From contig NZ_JAPDUW010000001.1 in the NCBI RefSeq assembly GCF_026015295.1, positions 248,001-312,000 on the forward strand: a stretch of 64,000 nt of DNA. Direction: 5' to 3'. Positions 53,504 through 60,974 of this stretch are shown piece by piece. Under the pieces are notes generated by a model that was not told the DNA's origin, did no database searches, and saw nothing but the letters and a program-made list of their open reading frames with translations. The position numbers and the translations under genes were made by a program. Numbering within the stretch: position 1 is the stretch's first letter; every line of letters starts with the position of its first letter. This stretch comes from Segatella copri (GTDB lineage: Bacteria; Bacteroidota; Bacteroidia; Bacteroidales; Bacteroidaceae).

Positions 53504-54829
53504 ATGGTAACAAAGAAAAACAGTCGGAGTCCATGGGCATGGATTCCGACCCTCTATTTTGCCGAAGGACTCCCCAACGTCATCGTAACCGCCCTCTCTG
53601 TGGTGATGTACATGCAGTTGGGGCTGACCGATGCTGAGGTGGGTCTCTATACCGGATGGCTCGCCCTTCCCTGGGTCATCAAGCCCTTGTGGAGTCCGTT
53701 CATAGATTTGCTGAAGACTAAGCGCTGGTGGGTGCTCACCATGCAGGCTCTCATCGGAGCTGCCCTTGCCGGCATCGCCTTCTCGCTGCCTACCGCCTTC
53801 TGGTTCCAGGCCACGATGTGCTTCTTCTTCCTCATCGCTTTCTGTAGTGCCACCCACGACATTTCGGCAGATGGTTTCTACATGATTGAGCTGGATGAAC
53901 ATACGCAGACTAAGTTTGTAGGCTTGCGAAATACTTTCTACCGTCTCGCCATCATCTTTGTGAATGGTTTTCTGGTGATGCTGGCAGGTGTGCTTCAGGT
54001 TCTCTTCCGCAACCAGATTCGCTTCTCATGGGCGCTTATCTTTTACGGACTGGCAGGTATCTTCATCGGTTTGTGGCTCTATCACAGCCGCTTCATGCCG
54101 CGCCCGAAGGATGATGTGCAGACCGACAGAACGGTGGGTGAAGTTGCTCATGAACTGAAGAACATGTTCCGCACCTTCTTCGTGAAGTTCGGATTGGGTG
54201 AAACCGTCTGTGTGATGCTCTTTCTCTTGCTCTACCGATTCCCTGAAGCGCTTCTGAACACCATGACCAAGACCTTCATCCTCCGTCCTAATTCGCAGGG
54301 TGGACTGGGACTGTCACCTCAGGAATATGGCTTTGCCAATGGTACTGTGGGATTGATAGGTTTGCTGCTGGGTGGAATTCTTGGTGGTATTCTGGTGAGC
54401 AGGGATGGAATGAAGAAATGGCTCTGGCCTCTGGTTTGCGCCATCACCTTGCCTGATGTGGTTTACATCTATCTGAGTTATTCGCTCAACAGCAACCTCA
54501 TCGTGGTTTCCAGCTGTCTTTTTGTCGAGCAGTTGGGGTATGGTCTGGGCTTCACGGTTCTTACCCTCTACATGCTGTTCTACAGTCAGGGAAAGTTCAA
54601 GACCTCCCATTATTCCATCTGTACGGGCATCTCCTATCTCGGATTGATGCTGCCGGGCATGGTTTCTGGATATCTGAAGGATATGGTAGGTTACCGCATG
54701 TTCTTTATCATCGTGATGGCATGTTGCGCCATCACCTTCCTGGTTACTGCTTTCCTGAAGATTGATCCTAATTTCGGAAAGAAAGAGGAGAAGGAAGAGG
54801 ATGAAGCGGAATTGGACGCGATAGAATAA
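53504..54829 (+). CDS. AmpG-like major facilitator permease
   Basis: 441 residues, about 12 membrane helices (LYFAEGLPNVIVTALSVVMY, GWLALPWVIKPLWSPFID with the MFS loop, ALIFYGLAGIFIGLWLY, GLIGLLLGGILGGILVSRDG). FAEGLP near the N terminus and WVIKPLWSP are typical of AmpG permeases that import anhydro-muropeptides. An acidic C-terminal tail (KKEEKEEDEAELDAIE). Cotranscribed with the SpoIID fusion, which strengthens the cell-wall recycling reading. A different disaccharide or lipid substrate remains possible. Confidence 0.82.
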   Translation: MVTKKNSRSPWAWIPTLYFAEGLPNVIVTALSVVMYMQLGLTDAEVGLYTGWLALPWVIKPLWSPFIDLLKTKRWWVLTMQALIGAALAGIAFSLPTAFWFQATMCFFFLIAFCSATHDISADGFYMIELDEHTQTKFVGLRNTFYRLAIIFVNGFLVMLAGVLQVLFRNQIRFSWALIFYGLAGIFIGLWLYHSRFMPRPKDDVQTDRTVGEVAHELKNMFRTFFVKFGLGETVCVMLFLLLYRFPEALLNTMTKTFILRPNSQGGLGLSPQEYGFANGTVGLIGLLLGGILGGILVSRDGMKKWLWPLVCAITLPDVVYIYLSYSLNSNLIVVSSCLFVEQLGYGLGFTVLTLYMLFYSQGKFKTSHYSICTGISYLGLMLPGMVSGYLKDMVGYRMFFIIVMACCAITFLVTAFLKIDPNFGKKEEKEEDEAELDAIE

Positions 54830-54844
54830 ATGATTATGTTAACG

Positions 54845-54878
54845 TAAAAACGAGGATGTGCGAACATCCTCGTTTTTA
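54845..54878. terminator. Bidirectional terminator with GCGA tetraloop
   Basis: AAAAACGAGGATGT / ACATCCTCGTTTTT, 14 bp with a GNRA loop and T-runs on both strands; serves the AmpG-like gene and the convergent YjbQ-family gene. Confidence 0.9.
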
Positions 54879-54881
54879 TCT

Positions 54882-55295
54882 TTATTCCCCGATAATCGTT
54901 GCGATGAGGTGTCGGCTTCCGCCTCCCTCTCTGAATTCGCAGAGGTAAATCCCCTGCCATGTACCAAGGTTCAATCTGCCATTGGTAATAGGAATGGTGA
55001 GCGATACACCTACCATGCTCGATTTGGCATGCGCCGACATATCCGTAGGTCCTTCATCCTGGTGCAGATACCTTGGGTCGCCATCTGGAACCAGTCTTTC
55101 GAAGATACCTTTTAAGTCATGTCTCACATCCGGGTCGAAGTTCTCGTTCAGCGACAATCCGCAACTGGTATGTCTTACGAAGAGATTCAGTATCCCCGTC
55201 TTAGGCAGCGCCGGCAAGTTCCTCATCACCTCGTTGGTTACGAGGTGAAAGCCGCGAGGAAGTGGGCGCAATGAAAATTCTACTTGCTGTATCAT
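54882..55295 (-). CDS. YjbQ/UPF0047 family protein (secondary thiamine-phosphate synthase type)
   Basis: 137 residues. Conserved family marks: LNLFVRHTSCGLSLNENFDPDV, GDPRYLHQDEGPTDMSAHAKSSMVG, LGTWQGIYLCEFREGG. A compact trimeric metal-site fold; a weak thiamine-phosphate-synthase activity has been reported for the family, so the physiological role is unclear. Own promoter (-7 box on the minus strand at 55357-55350, TACCTTTG). Confidence 0.85.
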   Translation of the reverse strand: MIQQVEFSLRPLPRGFHLVTNEVMRNLPALPKTGILNLFVRHTSCGLSLNENFDPDVRHDLKGIFERLVPDGDPRYLHQDEGPTDMSAHAKSSMVGVSLTIPITNGRLNLGTWQGIYLCEFREGGGSRHLIATIIGE

Positions 55296-55504
55296 ATTCT
55301 TCTTTGTTTTTATATTTCAATTGTTTGTATCTTTCTGATTGTCAATTTACAAAGGTAATTATAATTTTATTATTATAATACTATTATAATGCAAATATAG
55401 GAAAGTTTAACCATTAAAGGATTTCTCTTCCTTACTATCTGCTACCCCGAAAAAACTTCTTCTTTAGAAGAAGGAAAAAAACAGGAAAAATAATCCCGAA
55501 AAAA

Positions 55505-55536
55505 TTTGGTGGTTTCAGAATAATGATGTACTTTTG
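55505..55536 (+). promoter_or_regulatory. Promoter of the 83-residue protein gene, with a ~110-nt leader
   Basis: TTTG (55505-55508), 20 bp, TACTTTTG (55529-55536): full consensus. The leader has a GTTG...CAAC hairpin around 55560-55583 and an ACCACGGTGGT palindrome at ~55603. The rest of 55296-55655 is AT-rich with the divergent YjbQ promoter. Confidence 0.65.
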
Positions 55537-55655
55537 CACCCGAAATCAAGCATTAAGAGTTGCCCAGTTGTGGCACACCAACCGAGTTTCGCATAGAGAT
55601 AACCACGGTGGTAAAAGAATGTGTAAGTGTTTAACAACTTAAAATAATTATCTTT

Positions 55656-55907
55656 ATGAATCCAAATTCAGATTTAAAGAACAATGAGAATGTAATGGCA
55701 GCTAATGCCGAGTCTTCAACTGTTGATGCAGGTTATGCCGAGTCAAGAATTTCAGAGTATGCAGCCCGCTTTGCTGCATACAGCGATGAGCGTTTGAAGC
55801 AGACCATAGATCATGAGCGCAAGGTTCGTGGTTGGGGCAGCGAACGCAGCTACTTCCTCGCCGCCCTGCGGGGTGAGTGCGAGAAACGGGGCATTGATTA
55901 CTGCTAA
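55656..55907 (+). CDS. Small protein of unknown function, 83 residues
   Basis: Asn/Ala-rich first 30 residues, then a charged, probably helical C-terminal half (SRISEYAARFAAYSDERL, ERKVRGWGSERSYFLAALRG) ending in DYC. No signal peptide or membrane segment. A consensus promoter and long leader argue that it is truly expressed. I recognise no family; it might bind nucleic acid or a partner, but that would be speculation. Immediately downstream is a tandem of TGTGAATC (55918-55935). Confidence 0.6.
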   Translation: MNPNSDLKNNENVMAANAESSTVDAGYAESRISEYAARFAAYSDERLKQTIDHERKVRGWGSERSYFLAALRGECEKRGIDYC

Positions 55908-55977
55908 TCAAGCCCCATCTGTGTGAATCTGTGAATTGAAAATCGGCGGCCGAAGGGAAAGCCAAATCTGTGGAAGT

Positions 55978-56832
55978 TTATGACTTGAATTCCTCGATGA
56001 AGGGTTGCAGGTTTCCACCTCTTGGCGAGTTATGGTCTTCAAGGATGGCGAAGGCGATGAGCTTGTACTTGTCCTTGAACTCCTTCTCGTCGATGACTTC
56101 GTGAAAAAGTCTTGCGATATGTTTCGGAGGATTGTGGAAGGCGCCGCAACCGAATGCACCGAGTACGATGCTGTCGTGTCCGTTCAGCAAACCGATGCGC
56201 AGCATCGTCCTCATTTTGTTTTTCGTCAGTGCGGCATCTTCTTCGCAGATGTTCCCATCTCTATCTAAATCAGGATAATTGATGGCAGCTACTGCCACGA
56301 ACGACATATAATAAGGAGTATCGAGCAAGGCGAAGTCATCCTTAGCTCCAGCTCTGAACACGGTAGCATCTGGCACATAGATGCCTCCGAATCTCACAGG
56401 CATCGGATATTGGAACTTGCTTTTCTCCAAACTGTAATCCTCGGCATATTCTGCATAACGATACATAGAGAGAAAGAGGTTGGTGCTGCGGAAGAGGCTC
56501 TCCTCCTGAGCCCGGCTTCCGTTCTTCACTCCACCGCCCGGGTTGCGACGGCTTGCCAGGTTGAGAACCACGGGATTGTATCCTTCCTGTTGCAACAGAT
56601 GACCGCAATGAATGCTGTCGTCATTCTTCACGATAATCTTGGTGGAACTATCTGCAAGGGTAGGTATGTTTGAAGCATCCAGTGGCTTGGTATAGAATCT
56701 GCTTCCCCTCAGCATCTTCGTGTTGTCGAGCTGTTTCACTTCCTCCCCATTCTCAGAGGTGTAATGTCCCTCCAGTACAATATCTATAGTTTGCTGATAC
56801 ACGTCAGCCAGTTGTCTTCTGTCGTTTATCAT
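55978..56832 (-). CDS. Microbial PARG-type poly(ADP-ribose) glycohydrolase (TIGR02452/DUF2263)
   Basis: 284 residues. N-terminal helical cap, then a macrodomain-like core with the PARG signature GGG (99-101) followed by QEE (109-111), in NLASRRNPGGGVKNGSRAQE. Later VVAAINYPD, LGAFGCGAFHNPPKHIARLF and IAFAILEDH complete the macro fold. The catalytic Glu pair is present, so it should remove ADP-ribose chains from proteins or nucleic acid. Neighbours are a small unknown gene upstream and a restriction system, suggesting a stress or defence role; no ADP-ribosyltransferase is visible here. Confidence 0.85.
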   Translation of the reverse strand: MINDRRQLADVYQQTIDIVLEGHYTSENGEEVKQLDNTKMLRGSRFYTKPLDASNIPTLADSSTKIIVKNDDSIHCGHLLQQEGYNPVVLNLASRRNPGGGVKNGSRAQEESLFRSTNLFLSMYRYAEYAEDYSLEKSKFQYPMPVRFGGIYVPDATVFRAGAKDDFALLDTPYYMSFVAVAAINYPDLDRDGNICEEDAALTKNKMRTMLRIGLLNGHDSIVLGAFGCGAFHNPPKHIARLFHEVIDEKEFKDKYKLIAFAILEDHNSPRGGNLQPFIEEFKS

Positions 56833-56920
56833 GAATTCTTCTGTTTTAAGCTAAGTATCTTTAAATACTTCATTAATCTTCTGCCAATAAGTTACAATAC
56901 ATGAGTTTGGTATTTCTTAA

Positions 56921-57094
56921 TTATCTTAATCCAGATTTGTGTAACATTTCTCTCATTTTTATAACAAAGGGGTCTTTATTTCTATCCCTTTTTGATCTTG
57001 AAAGAAATGCTCTTTCGTTTGCTTCCATTTCCTCACGAAAGCGGATTGCATCTTCGCCATGTAAAGTAGGGATTGCTTTTATTGCTGTTGCCAT
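56921..57094 (-). CDS. 57-residue protein with a strong Shine-Dalgarno, antitoxin-like
   Basis: ATG at 57094; begins MATAIKAIPTLHGEDAIRF and ends MREMLHKSGLR, stop TAA at 56923-56921. AGGAGG at 57108-57103 sits 8 nt before the ATG, a textbook Shine-Dalgarno that is otherwise absent from this A-rich-leader genome segment. The MATAIKxIPTLxG opening is one I have seen on short antitoxin-like proteins of Bacteroidota. The gene 88 bp downstream in the same direction is the PARG-type enzyme. Too short for usual gene calls. Toxin-antitoxin function is inference. Confidence 0.6.
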   Translation of the reverse strand: MATAIKAIPTLHGEDAIRFREEMEANERAFLSRSKRDRNKDPFVIKMREMLHKSGLR

Positions 57095-57234
57095 ATTTAT
57101 GTCCTCCTATTAATTAATTTATTATATGTGCTGCAAAATTACAAGTTTTCTTTGTATTCTCCAAACTTTTATATAAAAAATGTGTATTTGTTCTATTAAT
57201 AATACATATAGCAAGAGATTTGCTAAGAGTTGTT

Positions 57235-57475
57235 TATAGAACTTAACAAGATTCTATAAGGCTTTCCAAAACATTTTCCAATCACTGATTGGAAAAAATG
57301 AGCTTCAATTTGCATATCTGATGGTCGAGAAGTGATAGTACCGATATCTATGTTTCCCGATATTAAGAGTCTGAGTAAGAAGCAGAGAGAGGATTATTTG
57401 ATTATGGATGACCAGTATTTCTCCTTTGATGCTTCAAGTAAAATTTACTCGATAAAAGATATTTTGAGGTATTAA
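57235..57475 (+). pseudogene. Decayed DUF2442-like gene fragment with frameshift
   Basis: The frame ending at 57475 reads SDGREVIVPISMFPDIKSLS ... FSFDASSKIYSIKDILRY, matching the C-terminal half of DUF2442-type proteins (DGR-x-VPxxxFPxL). The matching upstream part, LIGKNELQFAY, is in another frame, the shift falling near 57316. No start codon precedes it in the first frame. DUF2442 genes are often found in small mobile or toxin-like pairs; this one looks dead. 57109-57234 shows nothing else. Confidence 0.4.
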
Positions 57476-57507
57476 GTTGCATATTTCATTTATTTTTTGT
57501 AACTTTG
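57476..57507 (+). promoter_or_regulatory. Promoter of the type I restriction-modification operon
   Basis: GTTG (57476-57479), 20 bp, TAACTTTG (57500-57507). No other consensus promoter is seen before hsdM, so the leader would be ~430 nt. Confidence 0.6.
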
Positions 57508-57513
57508 CCCTCG

Positions 57514-57942
57514 AAAGGGGAGAGGTTGCCGCAGGTGGCTGCTCCCTTGTAACATAAGTTGAACAAATAAAATAGAATAATAAGAAACAGAAAGAATAAA
57601 ACTTTAGACATATAACATATTAGTATACAAAGCGTTTACGATTATTTGGAGTCTCTTGAAATTTGGCGATTGAAATAGACATCTGTATAATAGGTAAAAA
57701 GTGAATGCTCACGCTCATAAGGCGTGAGCTAAACTTATCTATGCAGAGAGGTCACGCCAAATACCTTAGAGACTGATAAGTGAGGCTTACGCCTTTCTTA
57801 TGCTCTCTTCCCAATAAGGTATTTACATCTGTGACCTGCACATCCGATAAAGTTTACGCTCATTGTTTCCTTATAGCGGCGAAGAATTAATGCTTTTAAT
57901 TCCTTGTCTCTATTGTCGTATATGGAATTAAAAGTAAACTTT
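57514..57942 (+). ncRNA. Long structured leader of hsdM with mutually exclusive helices
   Basis: State 1: 57650-57656 with 57768-57774 (AGTCTCT / AGAGACT) and 57661-57668 with 57755-57762 (ATTTGGCG / CGCCAAAT), enclosing ATAGGTAA / TTATCTAT (57690-57697 with 57735-57742) and GCTCACGC / GCGTGAGC (57707-57714 with 57722-57729). State 2: AAATACCTTA / TAAGGTATTT (57759-57768 with 57815-57824), GGTCAC / GTGACC (57750-57755 with 57831-57836) and hairpin 57776-57801. State 3: 57721-57739 with 57775-57793, 17 of 19 pairs. These compete. Near the gene, TAAAGTTTAC / GTAAACTTTA (57848-57857 with 57934-57943) and CTTTTAATTCC / GGAATTAAAAG (57893-57903 with 57924-57934) bury the start codon. No open frame of note inside. 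Family not recognised. Confidence 0.5.
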
Positions 57943-59625
57943 ATGACAGACATTGAACTGAAAAATCTAAAAGATAATCTTTGGCACTCGGCTGATATGC
58001 TGCGTGCGGGTGCCCATTTAGCACCAAACAAATATGGTCAACCTATCCTTGGTCTTATCTTTCTCCGTTATGCTGATGTGCTTTTCAAACAGCATAAAGC
58101 GGAAATTGACAAGGAATATGAAGTTCTCAAAGGTACTCGCATGGAGCGCAGCTATAAGGACATTGCTGTGCAGAAGTGCGGATTCTATCTTCCTGAATGT
58201 GCTTATTTCGATACAATAAATGATGCGCCTGATGAAGCCCACAAGGCGGTGCTCGTGAAAGAGGCGATGGAGGCTATCGAACGAGAGAATCCAAAATTGG
58301 AGAATGTCCTGCCAAAGGAGGTCTATGGGCAACTGGTGCCAGAGGAAGATCCTGAGTTATTGAGCCGCATCGTGCGTGTCTTCAAGGATATTCCAGAGAA
58401 TATCAACATAGATCTCTTTGGGCAAATCTACGAATATTTCCTCGGTAACTTTGCCTTGGCTGAAGGACAGGGTGGTGGAGCTTTCTATACCCCTCCTTCG
58501 GTGGTTCAATATATGGTGGAGGTTATTCATCCTGTCATTGGCGACAGGAAGTTCCTCGACCCAGCTTGTGGTTCGGGCGGTATGTTCGTGCAAGCTGCTC
58601 GATACATGCACCGTCACAATGCCACCAACCAAGACTTGATGCACTTCCGTTGCTATGGTGTGGAGAAAGATCCTGATACGGGAAAGTTGGGCAAGATGAA
58701 CTTGTTGCTCAACAATGTGCGTGGAGAAATCATTGAGGCGAACTCGTACTATAGCGACCCTTATGACGCTTTTGGCAAGTTTGATTATGTAATGGCGAAT
58801 CCTCCATTTAATGTTGATGAAGTATTGGTTAGCAAGGTGAGCGATGATGCTCGATTCAAAACTTATGGTATTCCTCGTAACAAGACCAAGTCTGCCAAGA
58901 AAAACAGTGATAAGACAGAAACAGTTCCGAATGCCAACTATCTGTGGATAGGATACTTTGCCACGGCTCTGAATGAGACTGGCAAGGCTGCTCTCGTCAT
59001 GGCTAACTCGGCAAGCGATGCGGGCGGCAGTGAGTTGGAGATACGCAAGAAGATGATACTGGATGGTATCATCTCTCAAATGGTTACTCTTCCAAGCAAC
59101 ATGTTCTCCACTGTTACCCTTCCTGCTACTCTTTGGTTTTTCAATAAAAAGCGTACCAAGAAGGATGAAATTCTCTTTATTGATGCTCGCAACATTTTTA
59201 CGCAAGTGGATCGTGCCCACCGTAAGTTCAGCGAAGAGCAAATCAAGAACCTCGGCATCATCACTCGTCTCTACGAGGGAGACAGCGAGGCTTTCTGGGC
59301 TTTGATTGATGAGTACAAGAGAGCTGGTAAGCAAGAGGAGGTAGATTGGCTTCTTGAACGTTGGCCTGATGGAAAGTATCGTGATGTCATCGGCTTGTGC
59401 AAGGTGGCGAAGATTGCTGGTGAAGACGGAATTGAGGACAATGACTGGAGTCTTAATGCTGGAAGATATGTGGGAGTAGTAATAGAGGATGACGGAATGA
59501 CGAAAGAGGAGTTCCACCAAGAAATGCTCTCGCTCAATGGTGAGTTCGAACAGCTCAGTACTGAGGCTGGTCAGCTGGAAAAGGAGATTGGAAAGAATAT
59601 CGTGGAATTGTTTGGGGAGGAATAG
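57943..59625 (+). CDS. hsdM: Type I restriction-modification methyltransferase subunit HsdM
   Basis: 560 residues from the ATG at 57943, which gives the usual MTDIELKNLKDNLW start; an in-frame ATG at 57922 adds seven residues and cannot be excluded. N-terminal helical domain (ADMLRAGAHLAPNKYGQPI), then the N6-adenine methyltransferase core: FLDPACGSGGMF (SAM motif I, ~204) and NPPFN (catalytic motif IV, ~286). C-terminal coiled coil for complex assembly. Methylates the recognition sequence read by HsdS. Four bp before hsdS. Confidence 0.95.
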   Translation: MTDIELKNLKDNLWHSADMLRAGAHLAPNKYGQPILGLIFLRYADVLFKQHKAEIDKEYEVLKGTRMERSYKDIAVQKCGFYLPECAYFDTINDAPDEAHKAVLVKEAMEAIERENPKLENVLPKEVYGQLVPEEDPELLSRIVRVFKDIPENINIDLFGQIYEYFLGNFALAEGQGGGAFYTPPSVVQYMVEVIHPVIGDRKFLDPACGSGGMFVQAARYMHRHNATNQDLMHFRCYGVEKDPDTGKLGKMNLLLNNVRGEIIEANSYYSDPYDAFGKFDYVMANPPFNVDEVLVSKVSDDARFKTYGIPRNKTKSAKKNSDKTETVPNANYLWIGYFATALNETGKAALVMANSASDAGGSELEIRKKMILDGIISQMVTLPSNMFSTVTLPATLWFFNKKRTKKDEILFIDARNIFTQVDRAHRKFSEEQIKNLGIITRLYEGDSEAFWALIDEYKRAGKQEEVDWLLERWPDGKYRDVIGLCKVAKIAGEDGIEDNDWSLNAGRYVGVVIEDDGMTKEEFHQEMLSLNGEFEQLSTEAGQLEKEIGKNIVELFGEE

Positions 59626-59628
59626 GGT

Positions 59629-60849
59629 ATGGAGTATGTTAGATTAAAAGATATAGGTCGAATCATAACAGGAAATACTCCGCCTACGAGTAAGCCCGAA
59701 TATTATGGAGATTATATGCCTTTTATAAAGGCTACAGATATTTCTCTTGGTACAAAATGTACATTAGTTACAGAACAGATGTATTCTGAGTTGGCTGCTG
59801 AGAAGTACAACGAAAGTTTAGTGCCTAAAGGTTCGACATGTGTTGTGACAATTGGGAGTATTGGCAAGAAGATGACTTATGCTCATACAGATTTGTTTGT
59901 GAATCAAGCGATAAATGCTATAATTCCAAAAGATTCATATGATAATGAATACGTTTTTTACAATGTAAAATATAGTGTTCTACCGCAGTTGAAGAAGTTG
60001 GATTCTGGTACAACTTCAGGTAGAGAGAATGTTTCTAAATCTTCTTTTTCAAGTATTCGTATTCCTGTTATTAAGGATAAAAGAGTCCAGCACCGCATAG
60101 CCTCCATCCTCTCCACATACGATACTCTGATAGAGAACAACACGAAGCGTATTCGTCTTTTGGAGAAAATGGCAGAGAATCTATATAAAGAATGGTTCGT
60201 CCGCTTTCGCTTCCCTGGACATGAAAAGGTTGAAATGGAGAATGGCTTGTCGAAAGGGTGGAGTATAATCAAAATCAACGAATTGTCAAATGTAAAGTCA
60301 GGTTTTGCTTTTAAGAGCGAATGGTTTACGGATGCTGGATGTAGGGTTGCCAAGATAAAGGATATAGGGGGTGTTCTTATGGATACTTCTGATTTATCTT
60401 ATGTCTCAGAAGACAATTGTAAAAAGGCGGAAAAGTTTATATTGAGAGAAGGGGACTTAACGATTGCTTTGACAGGTGCGACAATCGGTAAAATCAGTAT
60501 TGTACCAAAGCATCGTGGTCTTATATATACTAATCAGCGATTGAGTAAATTCTTTAATGGAGATAATCCTATAGAGAACCTTCCTTTTTTGTACTGTTTG
60601 TTTGCACAAGATATTATGGTGCAAGATATTATGAATTTGGCAAATTCAAGTAGTGCTCAACCTAATATTAGTCCAGAGCAGATTGGCAATATCAAGTTTA
60701 AGGGAAATATGGATTTGATAAAGAGATATAATGAGGTAGCAAAAGGTTTCTTTCAAGAAATCTTAAGTTTGCATGAAATGAACCAAAACCTTGCTCGCCA
60801 GCGAGACCTCCTTCTCCCTCGTTTGATGTCGGGCAAACTTGAAGTATAG
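59629..60849 (+). CDS. hsdS: Type I restriction-modification specificity subunit HsdS
   Basis: 406 residues with two target-recognition domains: ~1-150 (VRLKDIGRIITGNTPPTSKP ... YMPFIKATDIS) and ~205-360 (SIIKINELSNVKSGFAFKSEW ... AKIKDIGG), separated by conserved spacer helices (RIASILSTYDTLIENNTKRIRLLEKMAENLY, repeated near the C terminus as QEILSLHEMNQNLARQRDLLLPRL). Complete, so the two half-sites of a bipartite target are both specified. No second hsdS copy or recombinase lies in the window, so phase variation by shuffling is not shown. The stop codon lies inside the first palindrome of the following repeat. Confidence 0.94.
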   Translation: MEYVRLKDIGRIITGNTPPTSKPEYYGDYMPFIKATDISLGTKCTLVTEQMYSELAAEKYNESLVPKGSTCVVTIGSIGKKMTYAHTDLFVNQAINAIIPKDSYDNEYVFYNVKYSVLPQLKKLDSGTTSGRENVSKSSFSSIRIPVIKDKRVQHRIASILSTYDTLIENNTKRIRLLEKMAENLYKEWFVRFRFPGHEKVEMENGLSKGWSIIKINELSNVKSGFAFKSEWFTDAGCRVAKIKDIGGVLMDTSDLSYVSEDNCKKAEKFILREGDLTIALTGATIGKISIVPKHRGLIYTNQRLSKFFNGDNPIENLPFLYCLFAQDIMVQDIMNLANSSSAQPNISPEQIGNIKFKGNMDLIKRYNEVAKGFFQEILSLHEMNQNLARQRDLLLPRLMSGKLEV

Positions 60850-60927
60850 CTTCAAGTGCCAACGAAGTATAACTTCAATCCACACCACAATGAAGTACTA
60901 CTTCGGAGGGCAATGAAGTACTACTTC
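60841..60927. repeat. Four GAAGTAxxACTTC palindromes between hsdS and hsdR
   Basis: GAAGTATAGCTTC (60841), GAAGTATAACTTC (60864), GAAGTACTACTTC (60892) and GAAGTACTACTTC (60915), with spacings 23, 28 and 23 bp. Arms of 4, 5, 6 and 6 bp. The words between them are unrelated. Confidence 0.7.
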
Positions 60928-60974
60928 ATCAAAAAGGCTAACATAGTAACAAAACGATAAAACGTAATAGCAAT

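Noticed and set aside
57904..57942. TTG start for hsdM at 57904
   Set aside because: Adds residues unlike HsdM proteins; ATG at 57943 (or 57922) is more plausible.
57848..57943. Invertible promoter flanked by TAAAGTTTAC inverted repeats
   Set aside because: Repeats are only 10 bp, no promoter consensus lies between them and no invertase gene is in the window; RNA pairing explains them better.
58357..59520. 387-codon open frame antisense to hsdM
   Set aside because: Mirror of the strong coding bias of hsdM; no family pattern, no leader, and the plus-strand motifs are complete. Similar long antisense frames over trpB, prfC, the ClC gene and rlmN were dismissed for the same reason.
59629..60927. 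Phase-variable hsdS by inversion
   Set aside because: Only one hsdS is present, no partial hsdS copy or site-specific recombinase is seen up to the window end, and the palindromes downstream are too short to be typical inversion sites. The region beyond 64000 was not visible.
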